From the NCBI GenBank assembly GCA_964400165.1, contig CAYNSX010000046.1:1-17497 (forward strand): a stretch of DNA of 17,497 bases, written 5' to 3'. Below, in pieces: positions 13,114 to 17,497 of this stretch. Position 1 is the first letter of the stretch; the number at the start of each line of letters is the position of its first letter. A model generated the notes under the pieces. It was given only the letters and a program-made list of their open reading frames with translations. It was not told where the DNA came from and made no database searches. The DNA comes from CAYNSX01 sp964400165 (lineage in GTDB: Bacteria > Armatimonadota > Hebobacteria > CAYNSX01). The translations under genes were made by a program, and so were the position numbers.

Positions 13114-13947
13114 CTATCCCCCGTTGACGCCCGCGCCCGCCCCCGTCTCCTTGCACTCCTCCTGCGCCGCGTACGCCTGGTGGTTGTGAATGGACTCCTG
13201 CGTCTCACACTCGACTCGGAACCAGCGCACCCGCGGGTCGGCGCGCAACTGCAGCACGCAGTCGCGCACCACATCCTCGACGAACTTCGGGTTGTCGTAG
13301 GCGTGCTCCGTCACCCACTTCTCGTCCTCGCGCTTGAGCAGCGGGAAGAGGGGCGCGCTCGCCTGCGCTTCCAGCATCGTCACCAAATCCTCAATCCAGA
13401 TGAACTGACCGGGCACGCAGCGGATTTGCGCTCGGATGACGCCGCGCTGATTGTGCGCGCCATACGCGCTGATTTCCTTCGAGCACGGGCACAGGCAGTG
13501 CACCGGCGCCTCGACGCCGAGCGTGAAGGTGTACTGGTCGTCGTCGAGGTCGCCGAGGAAGCAGCATTCGTAATCGAGCGCCGACGGCTCGCCCGAGACC
13601 GGCGCGTGCTTGGTGATGAAGTAAGTGAAGTGCAGGTCGAGGCCGGCGCGGCGGGCGCGCAGCGCGTCGCGCGTCTCGTGCAGGATGTGCTCGACATCCC
13701 ACTGCGCAATCGGCTGCCGGCTCCACTTGAACAGGATTTCGATGAACCGGCTCATGTGTGTGCCGCGGTACTCCTCCGGCAAATCCACGCTCATCTCCAC
13801 CCGCGCCCGCGCCCGGTCGTAGCCCTTGTCCTTCCGGCGGATTTGAATCGGCAGGTGCACATCACGCACGCCGACGCGCTGAATCGCTACGCCCCGGGTG
13901 TCGAACGAGGCCGCCACATCGGTGAGCCGTTCGCGCTCCATGCTCAT
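13114..13947 (-). CDS. folE2: GTP cyclohydrolase IB (FolE2)
   Basis: 277 residues from the ATG at 13947. FolE2 opens the GTP ring to form 7,8-dihydroneopterin triphosphate for folate (and queuosine-type) biosynthesis. Family hallmarks are VHCLCPCSKEIS (149-160), with the active-site/metal cysteine, and YGAHNQRG (162-169). It is the cambialistic alternative to zinc-dependent FolE, and in several bacteria it is induced under zinc limitation. An in-frame ATG at 14004 exists, but the extra residues are non-conserved and TATACT lies 10 nt before 13947, with no Shine-Dalgarno. It is the only pterin gene in the window. Confidence 0.95.
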   Translation of the reverse strand: MSMERERLTDVAASFDTRGVAIQRVGVRDVHLPIQIRRKDKGYDRARARVEMSVDLPEEYRGTHMSRFIEILFKWSRQPIAQWDVEHILHETRDALRARRAGLDLHFTYFITKHAPVSGEPSALDYECCFLGDLDDDQYTFTLGVEAPVHCLCPCSKEISAYGAHNQRGVIRAQIRCVPGQFIWIEDLVTMLEAQASAPLFPLLKREDEKWVTEHAYDNPKFVEDVVRDCVLQLRADPRVRWFRVECETQESIHNHQAYAAQEECKETGAGAGVNGG

Positions 13948-13957
13948 GGGGACGGCG

Positions 13958-13963
13958 AGTATA
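13958..13963 (-). promoter_or_regulatory. Candidate -10 box (TATACT) upstream of folE2
   Basis: TATACT lies 10 nt before the ATG at 13947, allowing a leader of only a few nucleotides. No -35 and no Zur-like palindrome can be recognised. Confidence 0.45.
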
Positions 13964-13984
13964 GCATGTAGTTCGTTCTCTTTC

Positions 13985-14144
13985 GTCCCCTCTCCCATGA
14001 ACATGGGAGAGGGGCGCTAGGGGGAGAGGGAAGTGCGCTTGGCTTCAGCCCCGGGACACGAGAACTTCCCGCCGTCGTGCAGTCCGCGCCCGCTTCAGCG
14101 GGCGCTCTTCGTTAGCCCGGCCACTTCATGGCCGGGAACTCAAT
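13985..14144. repeat. Hairpin repeats, composite element copy 4
   Basis: A CCCCTCTCCCATGAACATGG hairpin begins at 13988, followed by a GGGGGAGAGGG tail to about 14030. A two-hairpin composite element follows at 14080-14138: GCGCCCGCTTCAGCGGGCGC and CCCGGCCACTTCATGGCCGGG. The third GCAGGC...GCCTGC palindrome is missing here. Confidence 0.8.
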
Positions 14145-15125
14145 TCATTTCTTGATCGCCACCCAGGCGCGGTCGCTTTCCGCCAGATGATACCCTTGTT
14201 GTTCGAGTACATCACGCAGCAGAGCCAGCGGCGCGCGAGCGCCCTCGTTCTCTGTCAACTTTGTGCCGAGCGGCCCTTCAATCAGCAGGGCGATGTCGGC
14301 ATCCGCGCACAGCGATTCAATGGCAGCGCCCAGTTCCACATTCCGAAAGTCCCAAGTCTGTATCGATCTGGCGACCACGCTCTTCGGCGCCAAACCACCC
14401 ACAAACAAATGAAACTGCGCGCCCGCGTTCGGCGCGTACAGCCGCTCGCCCGCCGTCGCCGGGAACGGGTAGTGCGCCTCCTGCCCGGGCGCAATCGTGT
14501 CAAGCGAGGCAATCTTCAGTCCGTGCACCGCGACCACCGCCGGCCCTTCGGCCTCCGGGTCCACGGCGACAATCACGGTCCGCGCCTGCTCGTCCACCCG
14601 CAGACGGACATGGTCGGCGCGCACGAAGTCCCCCGCGCCCAGCCGCTCGGGTGTCGCGCCCGTTGGTCGCGGCGGCGCCAGGTGGGCATCGTCCGTGCCG
14701 CGCGACTGCATCATCGCGTCCGGAGGTGCCTGCGTATTTTCAGCGAATGCGCTGCCGGCTGTGGCAGGTGCAAGTGCGCCCTGCTTGTTGAGGTGCATCT
14801 GCGAGGCCACCCACACCCCGCCCGCCGCCAGCAGCACCACGGCCGCAGACGCATAGGCCATCCGCGGCGCTCGCTGCCACCACGGCCCTGGCGCCGGTTG
14901 GCGGACTGCCTCTGCCAGTCGCGCGTGCAGGCGGTTGTGGAACCCCGCCGGCAAGGCCGCCGCGGGCAGCTTGTGCAGCGCCCACAGCGAGCGCCGATAG
15001 GCGCCCCAGGCGGACTCGCACGCGGTGCACCCGCGCAGGTGTTCTATGAACTGACGGTGCGGCGACTCGCCGAGGCGGTCGTCGGCAGCATCAGCGAACA
15101 TCGACTGGCAATGAGGGCAGTCCAT
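14145..15125 (-). CDS. Anti-sigma factor with zinc finger and C-terminal STN-like domain
   Basis: 326 residues. The N-terminal zf-HC2 domain has Cys3/Cys6 and HLRGCTAC (His29-x3-Cys33-x2-Cys36), the ZAS-type sigma-binding module. One transmembrane helix follows at about 89-109. A long periplasmic region contains a Pro/Ala linker. The last 70 or so residues (WDFRNVELGAAIESLCADAD...GTKL...LLRDVLEQQGYHL...WVAIK) follow the pattern of the secretin/TonB short N-terminal (STN, N0-like) domain. It lies 23 nt after its ECF sigma gene on the same strand. The start at 15125 is preceded by AAAGG about 10 nt away. It probably sequesters the sigma factor at the membrane until an envelope signal arrives. 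Confidence 0.82.
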   Translation of the reverse strand: MDCPHCQSMFADAADDRLGESPHRQFIEHLRGCTACESAWGAYRRSLWALHKLPAAALPAGFHNRLHARLAEAVRQPAPGPWWQRAPRMAYASAAVVLLAAGGVWVASQMHLNKQGALAPATAGSAFAENTQAPPDAMMQSRGTDDAHLAPPRPTGATPERLGAGDFVRADHVRLRVDEQARTVIVAVDPEAEGPAVVAVHGLKIASLDTIAPGQEAHYPFPATAGERLYAPNAGAQFHLFVGGLAPKSVVARSIQTWDFRNVELGAAIESLCADADIALLIEGPLGTKLTENEGARAPLALLRDVLEQQGYHLAESDRAWVAIKK

Positions 15126-15148
15126 AATGTCACGGCCTTTCGACCGAT

Positions 15149-15772
15149 CTAGGCCGGGAAAAGTTCCCGATACGGCTCCAGGAGTTCCTTCAACTGCCAC
15201 CGGGCCCGGTTTAGGCGGCTTTTCACCGTCCCCAGCCGGGCGCCGGTGATGTCCGCAATCTCCTCGTAACTCAACCCCTGCAATTCGTACAACACCAGCA
15301 CCGTCCGGAACGGCTCCGGCAACTGCGCCAGCGCCTGCTGGACGGCGGCCTGCAATTCGGCGCTCATCGCCTGCTGTTCGGGGCCGCGGGCCTCGGGGAC
15401 GGTGAGCACTTCCTCGGCGGTCCCGCCGCCCTCGTCGCCCAGCGCCGAGAACGGCACCCCCCGCCTGCTGCGCCGTTTGATCTCGTCGAGGCAGACATTG
15501 TAGGTAATCCGATACAACCAGGTTGAAACCGCCGACCGCCCGGCAAAGGTCCGCAGGTTGGTGAACGCCCTGACCATCGCTTCCTGCACCGCGTCCTGGG
15601 CGTCGTCGGGGTTGGCCAGCATCCGCAGCGCCAAGTTGTAGAGCGGCCCCGCATGCCGCCCGACCAGCGACTCGAACGACAGCGCGTCGCCCTGCTGGGC
15701 CCGGACGAGCAGCGCCTGCTCGGCCTGTGAAAGGCTCGTTGGCTGCGCTCGTGCCGGTCGTGTCCCGCCCAT
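15149..15772 (-). CDS. ECF RNA polymerase sigma factor (RpoE-like)
   Basis: 207 residues. Region 2 is visible as SFESLVGRHAGPLYNLALRM, then DDAQDAVQEAMVRAF and STWLYRITYNVCLDEIKRR. Region 4 is LPEPFRTVLVLYELQGLSYEEIADITGARLGTVKSRLNRAR. It directs RNA polymerase to stress or envelope genes under control of the downstream anti-sigma factor. The start at 15772 follows TATAAT by 8 nt without a Shine-Dalgarno, a leaderless layout. The acidic loop between regions 2 and 4 (about 105-135) is somewhat long. Divergent from the second ECF module. Confidence 0.95.
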   Translation of the reverse strand: MGGTRPARAQPTSLSQAEQALLVRAQQGDALSFESLVGRHAGPLYNLALRMLANPDDAQDAVQEAMVRAFTNLRTFAGRSAVSTWLYRITYNVCLDEIKRRSRRGVPFSALGDEGGGTAEEVLTVPEARGPEQQAMSAELQAAVQQALAQLPEPFRTVLVLYELQGLSYEEIADITGARLGTVKSRLNRARWQLKELLEPYRELFPA

Positions 15773-16153
15773 GTCCGCCGATTATAGAGGGCAGGCAACC
15801 CTCTCCCCGACCTGTGGTCACCCCTCTCCCAAGTACTTGGGAGAGGGGCCGGGGGAGAGGGTTCAGGGGAGAGGACGACCCACGACCGACGATCCGCAGT
15901 CTGCTGTCATTCCGCCGGCTTCAGCCGGCGCTTTCTGCTAGCCCGGCCATTTCATGGCCGGGCCGCCGTGCTTCCCCCTCGCCCGGCCTCCGGCCACCCT
16001 CTCCCGTGTGGGAGAGGGACGGCATATCCGCCAAAACAGCCTGACTGGCTCCCCTCTCCGCTCGTCGGAGAGGGGACGGGGGAGAGGACAAAGTGGCGCC
16101 CAAGCCCGCCGGGTGCGAATATCACGGGAACAAGGAAGGGCTGGCCGGGCACT
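15773..16153. repeat. Divergent intergenic region with hairpin repeats (composite element copy 5)
   Basis: 381 nt between the two ECF operons. 15821-15860 is a CCCCTCTCCCAAGTACTTGG hairpin with tail; 15874-15897 is a short ACGACC run. 15908-15963 is a two-hairpin composite (CGCCGGCTTCAGCCGGCG and GCCCGGCCATTTCATGGCCGGGC). 15999-16018 is CCCTCTCCCGTGTGGGAGAG plus a closing GG. 16051-16088 is a CCCCTCTCCGCTCGTCGGAG hairpin. The promoter for the rightward operon should lie in 16090-16153, but no clear box is seen. Confidence 0.75.
15781..15786 (-). promoter_or_regulatory. -10 box (TATAAT) for the leftward ECF operon
   Basis: A perfect TATAAT on the minus strand, ending 8 nt before the ATG at 15772. 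It suggests a leaderless or near-leaderless mRNA read by the housekeeping sigma factor instead of autoregulation alone. No -35 is recognisable. Confidence 0.6.
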
Positions 16154-16789
16154 ATGCGGGTGATGGGCGCAATCACACTCTCCCGAACTTTGACGACCGC
16201 CGACCTGGTCATTGCCGGCGAGGTGGCCGAGCGCCGCGCCGACGACCTGGCTCTCGCCCGCCGCTGCGCCGCCGGCGACGCCGACGCATGGGCGCAGTTC
16301 GTCCGCACTTATCAGCGCACCGTTTATCAACTGGCGCTCGGAGTCCTCTCCAGCCCGCCCGACGCCGAAGACGCCGCGCAGGAGACCTTCGTCGCCGCGC
16401 TCACCGCGGTGCAACGCTTCCGCGGCGACTCCACGCTGGCGACCTGGCTCTCGCGCATCACGGTGCGCGTGGCGATGCGGCAAGTGCGCCGCCGCCGCGT
16501 CCGCGGGGCGCTCGAGCGGGCGCTGTTCCTGCGGCAGGCGCCGCCGCCCCCCGGGCCTGAACACAGGGCCGGCGAGCACGAGACGGTAAGCGCGGTGTGG
16601 GAGCATGTCGGCACGCTGCCGGCGACTTTGCGGGTGCCGCTGGTGCTGCGCGAGTTCCAACAGTTTTCGTACCGTGAGATTGCCGATGTGCTCGGCGTGC
16701 CGGTGGGAACGGTGCAGTCCCGATTGCACCGCGCCCGTGCCCTGCTGCGCGACCGCCTGGCGGCCGACCAGCGCCTGGAGGTGATGTGA
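16154..16789 (+). CDS. ECF RNA polymerase sigma factor, second module
   Basis: 211 residues if started at ATG 16154 (GTG 16160 and ATG 16163 are alternatives; none has a good Shine-Dalgarno). Region 2 spans DADAWAQFVRTYQRTVYQLALGVL, DAEDAAQETFVAAL and STLATWLSRITVRVAMRQVRRRR. Region 4 is LPATLRVPLVLREFQQFSYREIADVLGVPVGTVQSRLHRAR. The region between is unusually basic and proline-rich (RRRRVRGALERALFLRQAPPPPGPE). Its TGA overlaps the ATG of the following anti-sigma gene by one base, so translation is coupled. Not closely similar to the ECF factor at 15149-15772 beyond the family motifs. Confidence 0.93.
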   Translation: MRVMGAITLSRTLTTADLVIAGEVAERRADDLALARRCAAGDADAWAQFVRTYQRTVYQLALGVLSSPPDAEDAAQETFVAALTAVQRFRGDSTLATWLSRITVRVAMRQVRRRRVRGALERALFLRQAPPPPGPEHRAGEHETVSAVWEHVGTLPATLRVPLVLREFQQFSYREIADVLGVPVGTVQSRLHRARALLRDRLAADQRLEVM

Positions 16790-17268
16790 TGGATTGCCGC
16801 CGTCTCCAACCGCTGCTGTCGCCCTATCTCGACGATAGTCTGTCTGACCGGAAGACCCGCGCCGTGCGCGATCACCTGACCGGCTGCGACGACTGCCGCG
16901 CCGAACTGCACGCCCTGCTGCGCACGACCCGCACGCTGCAACTGGGCCGCAATGTGGAGCCGTCGGTCGGCTTCACCGAGCGCACCGTCCTGGCCGCCCG
17001 CCGGGAAGCGGTGCGGCGCCGCGCCGAATGGCAGCAGATGGGGCTGCGCGTCGCGCTGGCGACGGCGATGGTGGTGATGGTGCTGCTCTCCGGGATGCCG
17101 GGCGCCGGCCAGAAGCCCGTCGAATTCCTGCAGTTCCAGGGGCGCGTCATTCGGCAGGCGGCGACCGGCGTCAGCACGACGCTCCACAACGCCGCCACCG
17201 AGGTGAACGACTTCCTCGGTGGCAACCAGCCCGAGCCGGTTTCCGATCAGAAGGCGGACCTGCCATGA
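16789..17268 (+). CDS. Anti-sigma factor with zf-HC2 domain
   Basis: 159 residues. Cys3 and HLTGCDDC (His29-x3-Cys33-x2-Cys36) form the putative zinc-finger sigma-binding domain, with the same spacing as the other anti-sigma factor in this window. One transmembrane helix lies at about 84-103 (MGLRVALATAMVVMVLLSGM). The remaining 55 or so residues are a short extracytoplasmic tail with no recognised domain. It overlaps the sigma gene by one base at the start and the next gene by four bases (ATGA) at the end, which makes a tight three-gene operon. Confidence 0.88.
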   Translation: MDCRRLQPLLSPYLDDSLSDRKTRAVRDHLTGCDDCRAELHALLRTTRTLQLGRNVEPSVGFTERTVLAARREAVRRRAEWQQMGLRVALATAMVVMVLLSGMPGAGQKPVEFLQFQGRVIRQAATGVSTTLHNAATEVNDFLGGNQPEPVSDQKADLP

Positions 17269-17497
17269 CCGACGCCGCGCACTGCCGTTACCACCCGGGC
17301 ACCACGCCCATCAGCACCTGCTCGCAGTGCGGCGCGGCGCTCTGCTGGCAATGCACGCGGCCCAGCCCGCGCGGGTTCCTCTGCCCGACTTGCGTCGAAG
17401 CCGGGCCGCAACCGGCCGTGACCGCTGCGACAGCGGAGCCGCCGCCCGCGGCCGAAGCCGCCGCACCACAGGCGCAGGCCGCGGCGCGAGAGGCGCC
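17265..17497 (+). CDS. B-box/zinc-ribbon-like Cys-rich protein (partial, runs off window)
   Basis: The first 77 codons only. The N-terminus has a regular cysteine pattern: CRYHP (Cys7, His10), CSQC (19-22), CWQC (27-30) and CPTC (40-43). This is enough for two zinc sites in the manner of the B-box-type finger seen at the start of many bacterial membrane proteins. An Ala/Pro-rich linker follows to the window edge. Start is the ATG in an ATGA overlap with the anti-sigma stop. In similar proteins a membrane domain follows, but that part is not visible. It is the third member of the ECF operon. Confidence 0.8.
   Translation, partial: MTDAAHCRYHPGTTPISTCSQCGAALCWQCTRPSPRGFLCPTCVEAGPQPAVTAATAEPPPAAEAAAPQAQAAAREA

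Noticed and set aside
15126..15821. Anti-sigma frame extended upstream to 15821
   Set aside because: The extension is antisense-like low-complexity sequence overlapping the ECF sigma gene in another frame. The zf-HC2 domain begins exactly at the 15125 start.
15821..15860. CCCCTCTCC hairpins as intrinsic terminators
   Set aside because: No U-tract on either strand, and copies occur in clusters and on both sides of genes. Treated as a repeat family.

Overview
This is a high-GC bacterial chromosomal window, probably from a Gram-negative-type (two-membrane) organism. One gene encodes a signal-peptide-bearing, porin-like beta-barrel protein next to a metal ABC transporter. No rRNA or other phylogenetic marker is present. 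Armatimonadota, Acidobacteriota and Planctomycetota are possible hosts, but I cannot choose among them. I see no transposase, integrase, phage gene or CRISPR array. The gaps between genes are packed with several families of GC-rich hairpin repeats.

Layout. 1-579 is repeat-rich and leads into a NicO/LysE-like membrane protein (580-1266). 1305-2618 is a minus-strand tRNA region: Ile(GAT), Val(CAC), Val(TAC), a small membrane-protein gene, then an atypical tRNA-Asp(GTC). At 2736-3350 lies an iodothyronine-deiodinase-like selenoprotein with an in-frame TGA (Sec70) followed by a SECIS-like hairpin. Its stop codon overlaps that of a minus-strand zinc/manganese uptake operon (6697 to 3347): small CPVC protein, porin-like protein, ZnuA-type binding protein, ZnuB-type permease, with no ATPase gene. 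Two YtcJ-type amidohydrolase paralogs (7116-8711 cytoplasmic; 10884-12560 with a signal peptide) flank a fluoride-responsive operon. That operon has a crcB-motif fluoride riboswitch with an expression-platform terminator, then a CPA2-type antiporter and UspA. Next come folE2 (13114-13947) and two divergent ECF sigma/anti-sigma modules. The first anti-sigma factor carries a C-terminal secretin/TonB-N-terminus-like domain. The second module continues into a zinc-ribbon/B-box protein cut by the window end.

The most notable items are the selenoprotein, the fluoride riboswitch operon, and the tRNA array with a 188-189-nt period whose spacers are better conserved than the tRNAs. Several start codons lie 6-10 nt after a -10 box, which suggests leaderless mRNAs. 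Zinc is a recurring theme: the Znu operon, and folE2, the FolE replacement that many bacteria use when zinc is short.
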